Below, piece after piece: positions 13,601 to 24,769 of a stretch of DNA of 64,000 bases. The notes below the pieces were generated by a model. It did no database searches. It saw nothing but the letters and a program-made list of their open reading frames with translations, and was not told the DNA's origin. Origin of the DNA: Loxodes magnus (lineage: Eukaryota > Ciliophora > Karyorelictea > Loxodida > Loxodidae); the NCBI GenBank assembly GCA_946699065.1, contig CAMPDV010001071.1, positions 1 to 64,000 of the forward strand, in the 5' to 3' direction. Position numbers and translations under genes: made by a program. Position 1 is the first letter of the stretch; every line of letters begins with the position of its first letter.

Positions 13601-14600
13601 CATCATAGGTCGGGGAAATGTACCCGTAATCGCATATTGCATCCTATGCTTTGGAAGGAGAAATTACAGGTACGTACTGAAGGAAGAGAAAACAAGGATA
13701 GAGAGACATCAAAAAATTTTAAACATTAAATAAAATTAATTTAAAGAGCTGCACACCAACGAGAGTGCTACGCGCTCTAAAATCCAATTTATTTATTTAT
13801 ATATCTTTTCTTTGCCTTGAGTCATAAGCTTTCAAATATTTTTGAATATTATATTATGTATTGTTGTTTCATCTCCTAAGGTATTACTCCCTCTTAAATC
13901 ATCTTAGCTATCATTTTGCAAGTTATTTCCATTAGATTTTCCCACTTACTAAAATTTTTCTATTTATATTTAGCAGGTCCAGCTACTTTTTATTTCGTTA
14001 ATTAGTTATGCTTTCTCAAATTTCATATTATTTATTTGTCTCTTATTCAAGAATTTGTTAGTAACGTATTATCACCATCTTCATATAAATACTATCATTC
14101 ATCCCTGAAAGTCTTAAATTCTTCTTTTCTTCTTTTGATAAAGTTACTCTTTTAATTATATTTTTATATAGCAGGTATTTTAATTTCTTCCACATTTCTG
14201 TCAGATTTCCTTTATTTATAATTATCTATAAATAGGTTAAGTTAGTTTATTTTTTTCTTGATTAAATATATTCTTGTCTTGTTCTTTGGTATTCTCTATA
14301 TTTCTCGTTTTATTGATTTTCGTTTATTTTAATTGTTTGCTGCATTTTCCGAAAATTTTTATACGCTAATTTTGTTGTTTCTGAGTACTTATATATCTTA
14401 AAATTTATGTTTAATTGCTCCATATACCATTTAAACTCTTTTTTATATTTTTTTCTTTCATCATTTATAAGTTTATGTACCGTTTAGGCTATTAATTTCT
14501 TCTTCTTTGACATTTTCTTGTAGAAATCTTACAAATTATTCTCAATCTCTTTTTATTTAATAGTGGGTAACCTATTTTTGTTATCTTTTTGGTTTTCTAA
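10695..14600 (-). CDS. LINE A reverse transcriptase, interrupted
   Basis: The RT is recognisable by LKQGSITLLRLFNL (motif around B/4, plus 12345-12300) and by DVFAQADDLALIS (motif C, plus 12187-12201). The two Asp are present, but the preceding aromatic residue is Gln encoded by TAA. The C-terminal part to about 10695 ends LLPEGLLEEMDIF and TGA. In the truncated relative a C-terminal knuckle CFFCNDARENERHIIKNC is intact; here that stretch (about 11230-11190) is out of frame. Two insertions split the ORF at 12386-13341 and about 13431-13802. RT copies element RNA into the genome. Confidence 0.75.
12386..13341 (+). mobile_element. gag-only retroelement nested in LINE A, 14-bp target duplication
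   Basis: It is flanked by identical 14-bp copies of TCATTGATTTTCAG at 12386-12399 and 13328-13341. The minus-strand RT reading frame of the host LINE is restored when one copy and the insert are removed. The leader (12418-12570) contains TTCAAGAAAGGTTTTTATA, matching the LINE A leader near 17098-17060. Only one ORF is present, and the 3' hairpin of other families is absent. It is either a 3'-truncated or a non-autonomous element. Confidence 0.85.
12573..13334 (+). CDS. gag-like ORF1 with coiled coil and CCHC knuckle
   Basis: The first ATG gives a ~253-codon frame if TGA is read through at 12981 and 13203. It stops at a TGA inside the target duplication. Residues ~50-110 form a coiled coil (EEVKKLRLENRALKNQ). 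The DPMDIE motif lies near residue 122, and a perfect knuckle CFVCKQTGHKYRQC starts at Cys144. A Gln/Tyr-rich basic tail follows. Codon use is less AT-rich than neighbouring DNA, which suggests a young insertion. Both internal TGAs lie before or after the knuckle with homologous sequence continuing in frame, so they are sense codons or recent mutations. Confidence 0.75.
13431..13802 (+). mobile_element. SINE family A, copy 1
   Basis: This is a ~370-bp unit shared with 45461-45840 at high similarity. The head AGGGTGGAAAG...GAGGCCCAGTAAGGCAAC is followed by a purine-rich body containing TCATAGGTCGGGGAAATGTACC. The 3' hairpin is at 13744-13778 and a TTTA-repeat tail ends the unit. No protein is encoded. 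The 3' end matches that of LINE A, so retrotransposition by LINE A enzymes is inferred. It is inserted in LINE A; TTATATA on both sides may be the target duplication. No convincing Pol III A/B boxes were identified. Confidence 0.8.
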
Positions 14601-15290
14601 TCTCTTTAATAATCTTTCCTATATAATGCCAGGCCTATGGTCCGCTTTTACGTATGAGTAATAAAATCACCTTTAGTACCTTTTCTCCCATTATTTCCCC
14701 AATTACAAAGTAATCTGTTTTATATTCATAGCTTTAGTGAACAAAAGTACCTATTTCAGTTGGGTCTCGCATATTAAATTATTCTGTTCACTTAACTATA
14801 GTATTCTTTCCAGCTGAGTTTGTTTTCTTTGGTAACCATTTCTCTATATGCACACTTCAATTTCCTATGATCATTAAATTAAGTCCTTTTTCTGTTTCTT
14901 AATTTTTAAATTAATTTCCCTAAATTGTAGAATGGTTCATGTTACTCGATGTCATTTGCAACAAGCGTATATAAATTTATTAATGCCAGTTGTTTTATTA
15001 TTTCAACGACAATTAGTCTCGTCTCCAAAAAACATAATTTGATTCACTTCATTTTATGTTTCCCTAATCTTATTACATATGTCATTTCTAATATAGAATG
15101 CTACTCCTTCCCTTTTTTGATCCCACATTAATTAAGCTTTTATATCCTGCTATACTGCACATATCTTTTTAGTCTTCAATCTATATCTCTTATATTACCA
15201 TTATGTGGATATTTTTTTGGGGTCATAAATTTAGCTAGCACCTCTTTTGTGCTTCTAACTCCCTTAAATCTGCTGTTCCTATTTTTATGT
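14600..15290 (-). CDS. LINE A endonuclease (APE-like) domain
   Basis: The N-terminus KIGTADLREL near 15285 corresponds to NVGTANIRGIR in LINE 3. The core strand has MIIGN(TGA)SVHIEK near 14860, where APE nucleases usually have GDxN. The Asp and the following Asn are therefore replaced (N and S). KTDYFVIGE near 14720 matches the DYF segment of LINE 3. APE domains nick target DNA to prime reverse transcription. The substituted catalytic motif suggests reduced or lost nicking, or a local error. The exact frame between motifs was not verified throughout. Confidence 0.55.
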
Positions 15291-15759
15291 CCTTTTCTTA
15301 TTCTTACTTTTCTTTTCCACCCATCCTCTCTTCTTCCTCTTCACCATTTCTTCTTTTTATTCATCTTCCTTCTCCATCTTTCCTTCTTCTTATCTGTCAT
15401 TCTATGCTTCCATAATTTTTTATTATTAATTCTATTCCCTTTTTATCTTTTCCACTTATTATAAACTTTTTCCTTTTTCTTACCTATCCTATCCTTTTCT
15501 TCTTTTTTTGCCTTTTCTTATAAATAGCTGTTGGGCTATTGTTAATTTTTGTTTTTTGGTTTCTTAGCATAGTAAATTCTAATTAAAACTTGATTCAGTT
15601 TTCTTCTTACTTCTCCCTTTTACCTTGTATCCTATTCTTTTTCTATTTGAGCTTGCGCTATTTCCTTTTGCTTTTTTTCTTTATTTAAGCTTTTCCTAAC
15701 ATACTCCATTATGCTATTTTGCTTGATTCTTATTTCTTCTGTTAGGGTTTAGCGTTTTT

Positions 15760-17007
15760 ACCATCACTAATCATATCCTTTTCTCTTATTTGTTTTATAT
15801 TATATCTTATTATATAGTTGATTGCTTTCTATATTATTTAATTCTTTGAATATTTCTCTATTCCTCTACCTTACTTATGTCTAATTCCATTTTGAATAAA
15901 ATAATTCTTATTTATTCTTTAGCATACAAATTTTTTATTTCTTAATTGTTCAGTTGCTTTAATTATTTTTCTATTCTCCTAATTTTATTTACTTCTCTTC
16001 TCTCTTGCTTCCTCTATAATCATTTATTCTCTTTCTTTAATTATATTATTATTTGCTTGATTTTTCTTTAAATCTGGTTTGTTTATTGATAATTTAACTT
16101 CTGCTTCAAACATCTCTAATTCTTTTGTATGCAATTTTTTCCTTTTTGCTGCTTCCACCCTTCTGCATTGTTGGTCTGTGTGCCCTTTCAATTTGCAAAG
16201 GTAGCAAATAAAATTTACTGGATGTTGTATTCTCATTTATTTCCGTTCAGGTCTATTACTTCTGATATCCTCTTTATTTCGTCTATACCTTTAAATCTAG
16301 GTACACTAAACTGCTACTTGTTAGTATTATAGTGTTTGAGTATGTATGCTGTACCTCTCCTCAGAATTTTCCATATTACATTATTTTTTCCATTACTTCC
16401 TTCATGTTTGATTATTCGTTTATTATGAAGTAAACTGGTTAGTTATAAATGTCAAAGTATTTTAAATAGTATCTTACTTAGAAATTCTAACGCCTTAGAT
16501 TGTTCATTCCCTGAATTACGCGAATTGCTAGTATCTTTCTTCATTTTTGAAGAATAAATATACTATTCCACTTTGCTTAACAATAAATTTGGCTACTACA
16601 TGTCCGTACTTGCTCCATTTATGTCTCCTAAACACTGTTATAACTTCTTATTCTATAATCTTTTTCTCTACTGAATCATTTTTTTCCAGATGGTGGTTAA
16701 AATAAACTACATCAACCATATCTGATAGATCATCATAGGTGTTTTCTAGACACTAATCAATTAGTTTCAGGGACGTTGATTGAAATAAGTCATTCATTCT
16801 TTTGTTAAATTATTGCTTGGATTGAGTATTTTTTACCACTTTGATCCTTTCTTATTTTATGCTCCTCCTTTTAGTGAAGTCTGTCCAATCACAGATATAT
16901 TGTATTTTTTTTCGTGTTGAGCATATTATTATTTCATGTTAATTCAATCAGTGAATTTATTTCTTTGTTGTCTGTGTGCTTGTGTTATGAGTCTGGTTTC
17001 CATTCAT
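15760..17007 (-). CDS. LINE A ORF1, gag-like with CCHC zinc knuckle
   Basis: The ATG is at 17007-17005 on the minus strand and begins MNGNQTHNTSTQ. About 190 residues of mixed helical sequence follow, including an alpha/beta stretch with FAQFRE(TGA)TIQGVRI that recalls an RRM-type fold. A clean zinc knuckle CYLCKLKGHTDQQC comes next at about 16195-16155, and then a long Lys/Glu-rich helical tail. TGG Trp codons (DWTD, HKWSK, KQWKK) coexist with two TGA codons where Trp would fit. The expected role is binding of element RNA in an RNP. The C-terminal end is approximate. Confidence 0.7.
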
Positions 17008-17099
17008 AATAAATAAGTTTGAACTTGTTAAAAAGAAGATATGGTAATAGAAAGTGCTTCAGATTTTCTCTTAATCTAAGGAGGCAATATAAAAACCAT

Positions 17100-18555
17100 T
17101 CTTGAAGCTAGCATTTTTTAATATATATAATAGTTTAAATTAATAATTAGTTTATTAATTCTAGATACCACCATTCTCAAACGAAGGATCATAAAACTAC
17201 TTTTAAAATTTGTAATTTTAATTTGATTTAAAAATAATGAAGTAAAAGCTTTAAATAAATGATAAAAGTTAAATTTATTTATTTAAAGCATTTAATTAAA
17301 TATGAGCAAGTCATTCAAAATAGTATTTTCTAAAATTAATTTAGATTAAATTAGCAGCATTAAAATTAAAAAAATACTAGTTATTTATTTAAAATTATAT
17401 GCTTATAGATAATTTTAATAACATCAGAGTTATTCTGCTTTTATTATTTTAATTATCTTCATTCATTTAATTTATTTTACTAATTTTAATTTCTGCCTTT
17501 TAATTTAATATTTTCTTAAAATATTTAAATTTTATTAATCTCTTTTATTTTCTTTTGCTTAGATAACCTTCATAAATTATTTTCTGACTATAAAAAAATT
17601 AATTTTATAAAGTATGTAATAGATGAAAAGGAGATAAATTAGTTGTTTTAATTTAAAATAATTACTTAATTAAACTTTATTGCTATAATGATGATAATCT
17701 TTATCTTCAAAGAAGATAAATTTTTATATCTTTTAATTCTAGATTGTAAGTTTACTTATATGTATTATACTTGAAAGCAAAAGGCTAATGCTCTTATTAA
17801 ATAAATAGTTATTTTTATTTTGCTAATATTTTAAAAGCATTTAGACTTAAAATTAATTAATGCATATTAGATGCTATTTACATTAATACTTTTTTATTAA
17901 ATCTCAAAGCTTAGAATTATCACTTTCCTTTCATTTTTCTTTCTTTTAATATTTTCGAAACAAATATAAGAATATCAAATACCTTAAATATAATATCATG
18001 TAATCATATCTATAAACTTTATAATTCAACATGTAGATTTTCAACTTCACTTATTAAGAATCAACCAAGTTATGAGGATATATTTATTAATAATAACTTG
18101 CCATATACTATCTTTAAACCTAAACTATTTGTTGAAAGTTTGTTTTTACATGATAAGTCCATATAATTTATTAACTATATTAATAAATCTTTCTAACTAA
18201 CTAAATTTGCTTTATTTTTTTAGCTTCTATCAAGATTAAATATGAGTAGAGCTTAGTTTTCTCTAAATATTTCTACTAGTTTACCTAATAGGTTTAATTT
18301 CCTTTTAGTATCTTTATTATCTACCTTATTTTTTTTGCTGAAGATTAAGTTAGATGTTAGTTTAAATAAATTAAAACTTTTAAATAACTAAATATAATCT
18401 CAAGCTTATTTAATCTAAAGTCAATTTACCTTTTATTATTATTATTAAAATAGTTAAGTTAAAGGAAATTTTCGAGGATTTTCTTCTCTTCATGCCATTC
18501 CAGATTGCTCCGGGATTAAAAAAAGGTTTATAAGTCTCTACTTCTCTCCCACCTA
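17100..18555. other. AT-rich spacer
   Basis: About 1.4 kb of A/T-rich DNA between the 5' end of LINE A and the next ORF1. No gene or repeat is supported, apart from GGTTTATAAGTCTCTACTTC near 18527, which loosely resembles the LINE A leader. Confidence 0.45.
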
Positions 18556-18569
18556 TTTATTCTTGTTGT

Positions 18570-19394
18570 CTCTAACTATGTCTTCCGTTCAGCAAAGGTT
18601 TCTTCCTATAAATATTTCCAAGCTAGTTCATGAATAGTCTCTCTAATTTTCCTTTGTTATACTTGTCTCATTTCTTTTGCTACGCTTGCTATTTCTTTTA
18701 TTTTCTCCAATATGGTTCTTAAAGTTTAGGAATTATTCACATCTTCTTCATAGGTATTTCTCTGAATTACAATAGTAACACCTTTTAACTACTTTGATTG
18801 GCTTAGTCTTCTTCTTCTTGTCAATTACCTCTATCAGCGTTGGATCACCTCTTCGCTCATTAAATTTCATTTGCTGTTGCAGCTTCTCTTCTATTTCTCC
18901 AAGCTTGTTGCCCAGCTCCGTCTGTTTCTATTGCTAATTTTAGGATTAGCAGTTCTGACTCTATGATATGTTCCAAAATACACTTAATTCCCTTTTTTAG
19001 GACATAATTTTGACTCGATTTCATCTTGCTTGTTCATATTCTCCATTAGCTTGTCGTTGTCCTTCTTTAGTTTCTTGACATCTTCCTAGAGGTTTAGTAC
19101 AACTTGGATGAGCTGTTCCATGCTCATCTGGCCAGAAGGATTAAATTCCGACACCTCCTGATGTAAAGCAGACTTTGTCTGCTTTCTAGGCTTCTCTAGT
19201 GAAGTTGGTGTTTCAGTATGCTTGCTTTTCTGAGCCTTCTTCTGTTCCTCTTGTTAAATTCCAGGTTGTTAATATTAAGAAAAAGGTTAAAGTTGTGAAG
19301 AAGACGACTGCCAAGAAGTGGTTTCTTGGTTCCTCCCTTCCTTTTTGGCTTGGGAAGAGATGGTATAGAAGCCTTTGTTGAAAGGTTGGAGCAT
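18570..19394 (-). CDS. gag-like ORF1 of another LINE family, frameshifted
   Basis: The ATG is at 19394-19392. A Gln/Ser/Lys-rich N-terminus is followed by MSMEQLIQVVLNLQEDVKKL, a coiled coil related to SFDQLIKLVLDFQKEVKKL in the ORF1 at 29.3 kb. A one-base shift near 18950 separates it from LGEIEEKLQQQM and then a knuckle CYYCNSEKYL(TGA)RRC. In that knuckle the usual GH is KY, so zinc binding is doubtful. No APE or RT follows downstream on this strand. It is a lone ORF1 or the 5' part of a truncated LINE. Confidence 0.6.
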
Positions 19395-19399
19395 TTTTT

Positions 19400-19726
19400 G
19401 ATGGAATAGAGTTTTTAAATTAATATGAATAGTAAGTTTGTTAATCTCTTGAAAGATGAAATATTAGTTATTTTAGACTAGTTGAATTGATTACTAACTA
19501 TTAATGAATTATATTTAAAATATTTGTATATAACTTATATTTAAGAATTAAAATGCTCTTAGTACTTAGTATTTATAAGTAATTTTATTAGCAGCTTTTA
19601 CTAATTATTTTATATTTATTTTGACTGTTGTTTATATAAAATCGTATTTTGGATGACTAAATAATTTAAATAACAAAGAGTTAGTTTATTATTTAATTAG
19701 TAATATAAACAGTTTAATATCATTTC
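19400..19726. other. AT-rich spacer
   Basis: No gene, RNA or repeat was seen between the ORF1 at 18.6-19.4 kb and the kinase/TM gene. Confidence 0.5.
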
Positions 19727-21290
19727 TCAAATCTCATCCTTATGCAACTCTTCAAAATCAAAATCAAACTGAACCATTTCTTTGTGCTCTTGTAACCAGA
19801 TATTTGATAATTCTTTCCAAATAAAAGGACTTTTGTAGAAATCATTTTATTCATATGATAGTATAGGCCCTCCTACTGGAGAATAAATAAGATGATATTT
19901 ACTTGTTCATAAATATTTATTTCTATCTTTATTTATTAGTCATTTATGCCTAAAAAAGTAAAAACCAGAAGCATTAAAGCATTCAGTTTTTTAATAAGCT
20001 TTACCATCTTTCTTTAAAAACTGAAAAACGTCATTTATTATCTCTAATTATCCGAATTCCTTAAATTCAGGAAATTTTGCGGTTTAATTAGTATAAAAAT
20101 GTCATAATAAACACTATTTTTTAAATTAATTTTTTTCTATTTCCACTTACTTGTCACTTTCAACTGTTACTATTTACTTTTGATAGTATTTAATTCTTTT
20201 CTTTATTTCTTTCAACTTTTGCTTAACTTCCTACTTCAACTAAGCATTTTATTTCATTAGATCAAATTTTTCTTTCTATTTCCTAAATACTTAAAGTCAT
20301 TATGGCACTTCTGACTGATTTTTAAAGTCTTATTTCCAATAGAACTTAATCTTCATTTCTAGAGATATTGGCCAATCTTATAAAATGAAATTATCGTATT
20401 TATTTTCTAAGAAAGCAATATTAACTTCACTTTCATTGTGAAGAATTCTGTTTTTTTAGATATGGTCTCAGATTTTGAATTCCTGGAACTCTTTTCCGTT
20501 ATTTCATATAGCTTACGTAACTATAAGCAAGAGTAAAACAAACCAAATAATTATCTAGTAAAAACAGAAACTTATAACTGGATCTTATTCTCCTTAACTA
20601 TACCTTTTTAAATTTAAGTTATTTTAGTTTTATCTGCTTTAATTTTCCTAATTTTGATGTATTTAATTTTTTAATTCTTCTAACTTATTTACAATTTCAT
20701 TTATTGAAGGCCTCAAATCTTAGTTTTGTTAAGTACAATTTACTAAGAAGTAATAATCTTTTTTTATTATCAAATAAGAAATATCCTATTTTTCCAAAGC
20801 TATAAATATCGTTTTTTCAGAAAATTAAGGAGGATTAAAATCTAACTCAGGAACATGATAATTTTCAGTTATAACTGTAAAAGAGCTATCTTAGTCAAAT
20901 TTTACTGAATAATCTAAATCTCCAATTTTAGTATTAAAATAACTATCTAATAAAATGTTTCCAGGCTTTAAATCTCTATGAATTATCATTTTAGAATGAA
21001 GGTATTAGATACCTTTAGCTATATCAATCAATATATTTAGAATTATTTTTTCTTTTTCTTAGGCATTTATTATTTGTTTTATTGACGCAATTTTGCAACA
21101 ATCCTTTACTTTAAAAAGGAGAAACTAAATATAATTAATTTTAATGGAAGCTGAATCCTTGTAAAATTAGAATATTAGGATGATTTAAAATTCCTTTATT
21201 TCTGATACCTTCTAATGATTAACTAATATCTTTTTTACTTTCTAAAACTTTTATAGCTCTGGTTAACCGCTATAATCAATAAACTCATAT
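19727..21290 (-). pseudogene. kinase/TM paralogue, N-terminally truncated
   Basis: Paralogue of the gene at 8.16 kb. The kinase part has [33 protein letters not shown] and again IGDLDYS (DLD for DFG). A shift near 21070 breaks the frame. From about 20980 down to the TGA at 19729-19727 one frame stays coherent: PEQ-type kinase end, a hydrophobic segment IIIWFVLLLLIV (about 20555), a coiled coil QLKQEVKQKLKEIKKRI and SPVGGPILSYEQ. TGA occurs in EFKI(TGA)DHIQ, VPQ(TGA)LQVF and RHK(TGA)LINK; the VPQ one matches a TGA in the paralogue. The glycine loop is lost where it joins the RT fragment at 21290. Confidence 0.65.
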
Positions 21291-21640
21291 AATCTTCATT
21301 AATAAAAAATCATCTGCTCAAGCTTTAGTAACAAATAAATTTTCACATATTTTAAAGCCAAATCGTTTTTAATAAGTTTCTAAATACCTGATAAAAAGAA
21401 AATAGTTAGAACTGATCTATGGGAACTTTCTTACAATACTCCATTACTATAATTTTCTAGAAAATTAACCATCTAAAATGGAATCTTATATCAAGTTTGT
21501 GAAAAAATGATTCAAATCAATTTATTAGGGTAAGAGGTAGTTTAATTCTACTTAAATGAAGCAATAGCCTTCCGTAAATAGTTTCAAACACCTTTTCTAT
21601 AGGCAACACATTTATTAAAATTTTCTGTCAGTATTTGCTT
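21291..21640 (-). pseudogene. reverse transcriptase fragment, LINE 2 family
   Basis: The protein resembles the RT of LINE 2 at 42.28-42.60 kb. The order of conserved stretches is the same, including the end of the palm region with A(TGA)ADDF at plus 21309-21323. The catalytic Asp pair is visible but the fragment stops immediately after it. The next bases belong to the kinase paralogue, so this is a chimeric junction. Both ends are missing, so it is non-functional. Confidence 0.6.
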
Positions 21641-21744
21641 TACTTTTCAAAGTTTTTTCTATTTATTATCTTATTAAACTGCTTGCTATAATTTTCAATT
21701 AAAATTTTAATTTTTCCCCCTAATTATTATATATTTATTAAATC

Positions 21745-22240
21745 GCCATAGTTGTTCGAAGGTGAACAACAAGGGACGGCTTCATCAGAGGTTGGGGAGG
21801 CTAAGTACCCATAATCGACTTTATGTATTTCTCTGCTTTGACTTGGCCTCGAGACATCTGCTAGTTTGACCTTCGGCACTGACTTATTTTAATTTTTAAT
21901 TCTGGAAATTAAAGGAAATTATTTTTGCGAGCTTTATTAGAGGTGGGGAATTTAAGTACCCATAATTGATACATGTCGTCCTTCTGCTTTGGTGATGCAA
22001 TGAGACGCAACCCTGCCATGTCCTTGAACCTCCAACAAGTATTAAAGATTACGAGTATTCTGAAATTATATCAGTATTGAACATTTTTATCAGTACTGAA
22101 TAATTATACCAGTATTGAACAAGGTTTATCAGTATCTGATAGTTTTATCAGTAGCAAACATTCTTGTCGGTATGAAACATTTTTTAAAGAGCTGCGCACC
22201 AACGAGAGTGCTACGCGCTCTATAATCAAATTTATTTATT
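21745..22240 (+). mobile_element. SINE family A-related, with duplicated internal module
   Basis: It ends with the shared 3' hairpin at 22188-22221 and a TTTATTTATTTAT tail. Two copies of an internal module similar to SINE A occur, at about 21785-21840 (AGAGGTTGGGGAGGCTAAGTACCC) and 21930-21990 (AGAGGTGGGGAATTTAAGTACCC). Each is followed by a TCTGCTTTG-like stretch. Between 22070 and 22180 there are five near-repeats of (T)ATCAGTATTGAACA. The 5' end is approximate. GTTGTTCGAAGGTGAACAAC near 21752 forms a short hairpin. Confidence 0.7.
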
Positions 22241-22464
22241 TATAATCCTTTTTTAAATGATTTTTTCCTCTTTTTTACTTATTTTTTATTCCTTTTTTCA
22301 CTTAATTTATTAAAAAATAATAATTTTATTGATTTTATAGATCCTTTTTTTTCCAGAAGCATAAACTTTTATCCTGTTTTATTTTATATCTTTTATTAAG
22401 TATATAAATTTTTATTAATCATTTTTAGAACTTAATGCTTATAATTAAATATCAGCTTAATAAT

Positions 22465-24155
22465 TAAATTAAACCATCAAATTTATCATTTCTTCCTCAC
22501 TCCTTTTTTCTAAATTTTCTTTGTCTATAATTAAAACACTTACCTCTACCTTCTGATTATTATTACTATCTACTGACCACAACCTCACCAGCCCATCATC
22601 AGATCCAGATGCCACCCATCTTTTGTCTTAACTAAAGGCAATCGAATTCACACATGCTGTATGTCCTTATAATGTTCTTATGCACTATCCTGTTTAAAAC
22701 TCCCATATCTTAATCATCTTGTCTGCAGAACCAGATATGATATATTCATTGTCAACTGAGATACATACCGATCTAACTGAGTTAGAATGTCCTGACAACG
22801 TCTTCTTACAACTTCCAGTTGTCCAATCTCATATTTTTATTGTCTTTTCTAAGCTTCCTGAAACTATTCATCTTTAATCACTTGAGATGCATACCGATCT
22901 AACTCAGTTAGAATGTCCTGATAACGTTTTCTCGCAAGTTCCGCTTTCCCATTCTCATATTTTTATTGTCTAATCACTACTTCCTGAAACTATTCACTTT
23001 AAATCACTTGAAATACATACTGATTCAACTGAATTGGAGTGTCCTGATAACGTCTTCTTACAACTTCTACTTTCACATTCCCATATTTTTATTGTATCAT
23101 CTTTGCTTCCTGAAACAATTCACTTAAAATCAAATGAAATACATACTGATAAAACAGACTTAGAATGGCCTGAAAATATGAAATCTATAAAGATATTTAA
23201 ATTTTACCTTTGCTATTCATGAAATTGAATGGAATTTATTCACAATTATCTGTTAGGATATTAGATTCTTCCAAGGGGATTTACTCATTTATTTAAGATT
23301 TATGAATTTTTTATCTGATTCCAACATTAGCCTGATTCCCCTTAATCTCTCTCAAAGCTACTTGAAATCCTTTTATTACCTCCTCTATTGTCATTCTCTA
23401 ATCTGAATCCAAGCCCAACATCCAATTATCAAATCTTAAAATTCTTAAGGACAATCTTTTGGTAATTACTCTCTTTCACCCTCAAGCACTCCCTTTTCTA
23501 TAAAATATTACTATGCTTCAGTAAATGGTAATTATCTCGAGACTATCTCCCAATAGATAATTCCCAGGGCATATATATCTGATTACTTACTGTATTTAGG
23601 CCTTAAATTCAACAATTCAGGAGCCATCCAACGTATATTCCCTACTTTTGATATTATCTCCCTTGATTTTGATTCCGTCTTAACTTTCGACAACCCAAAA
23701 TCCGTTATCTTTGCTTTCAGATTCATATCAATCAAAATATTATCACTTTTTAAATCCCTATGTATTATATTCTTTTAGTGAATATGCTCCAATCCCAATG
23801 CTATGTCCAATCCTATCTAATATTTCTACTATCATGATAATTCGCACTCACTATGTAACAACTATAACAAACTTTATGGCATCAGCTCCATCACCAAACT
23901 TAAAGGTTATTTACAATAACCATATACTACTATCACATTCGGATGTCTCATCTTATGTGTTATCGATATCTCCTTCTCCATATCTTTTCTCGCCTATTAA
24001 GTTATATTTTAATTATACAACTCTTTTATTGCCACCTCTATACTTCCCATCCACATACCTTTATATATAATCCCAAAGCCACCCTTACCTATCTCGTTTA
24101 TTTTTACCAACTAAGAAGCATTGATTATGTAATCCTTATCTATAGCCGAAACCAT
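22465..24155 (-). CDS. protein kinase-WD40 fusion (TKL-like kinase)
   Basis: The ATG is at 24155-24153. The kinase domain has IGKGGFGIIYKG, VAIKEL, HRDLKSDNILID, ITDFGLSK and RWMAPEL, so all catalytic residues are visible. ELS(TGA)QQKY replaces the conserved LSW of TKL kinases. A one-base loss near 23405 separates GCW from LDSDQRMTIEEV, and a further shift near 23200 precedes the WD region. At least five WD repeats follow, several with an exact 126-bp period, with GHSNSV, WIVSGS and TIKIWE signatures. TGA stands for Trp in KWIVSGS (three times) and IKIW (twice), and once at a Ser. The last repeat ends VRLWSV. The WD propeller probably recruits partners for the kinase. The shifts could be errors or decay. 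Confidence 0.75.
22740..23200 (-). repeat. 126-bp tandem WD-repeat units
   Basis: Near-identical segments recur every 126 bp, with matching anchors at about 22763, 22889, 23015 and 23141 (plus strand, TTAGAATGTCCTGA-type). Each equals one 42-residue WD repeat. The high nucleotide similarity implies recent duplication or gene conversion. Confidence 0.85.
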
Positions 24156-24199
24156 TATTTTATTTTTAGTAAAATTTGGACTGAATTATAATAATTTTA

Positions 24200-24765
24200 A
24201 TCTATCAATAAGAAAATAATATTTATCGTTATTTTTTAATGATCTATGATTTAAAACTAAATTATAGTTAATTGTATGAAAAATAAACTATTAAAAAAAT
24301 TTAAATATGCCCAAAGAGATGATGCAAAAGCTTATTTTGTTAAACTTTTAAACTAAATAATAATTTATTGGCATTTTAATTACATTCAGACTTAAATTAT
24401 TATATATTTATTAAATCATTTATCAAATAAAATAATATTAGTTATTCAATATTTTACTAATAACTACATTGAAATATTGCTTTTGTATATTCACTATTTT
24501 ATCGTATGAATTACCAAAATATTTTAATAGTAATCAGAGAAGATAATTTATTGGACTGATAATATTAAAATAATTCAATAGGACTAGCACCAGCACTTTG
24601 GGGCACTTGCTCTGAATTTTAAAATTTGCTTAGGAAAATATCTAAATAACGCATTTCTTAGAAATAAAATTTAATAGTTTCAATATATTAAGATACATGA
24701 GTCAAAAATTACAACTTGTCAATAGCTGACAAACAAAAGTATTATATTATATTATTATAATATAT
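24200..24765. other. AT-rich spacer
   Basis: No gene or repeat is supported upstream of the kinase-WD40 start. Divergent promoter sequences may lie here but none is recognisable. Confidence 0.5.
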
Positions 24766-24769
24766 AAAA

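Larger units (their letters stand above)
10610..17100 (-). mobile_element. LINE A: APE-type non-LTR retrotransposon with two nested insertions
   Basis: On the minus strand it has a 5' leader (about 17100-17010), a gag-like ORF1, an APE-like endonuclease, a reverse transcriptase, a 3' hairpin at 10645-10677 and an AAAT/TTTA-type tail at about 10618-10640. It is split by a plus-strand gag-only element (12386-13341) and by a SINE (about 13431-13802). Removing them restores the RT frame. A 5'-truncated relative lies at 33.5-34.7 kb. The frame seems shifted near 11.2 kb compared with that relative. If TGA is Trp most of the coding is readable; if not, the element is dead. Confidence 0.85.

Noticed and set aside
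13409..13642. A protein MQYAITGTFPRPMMKK on the minus strand, repeated at 45.45-45.67 kb
   Set aside because: Both lie antisense across SINE A copies. The similarity is explained by the SINE, not by a gene.
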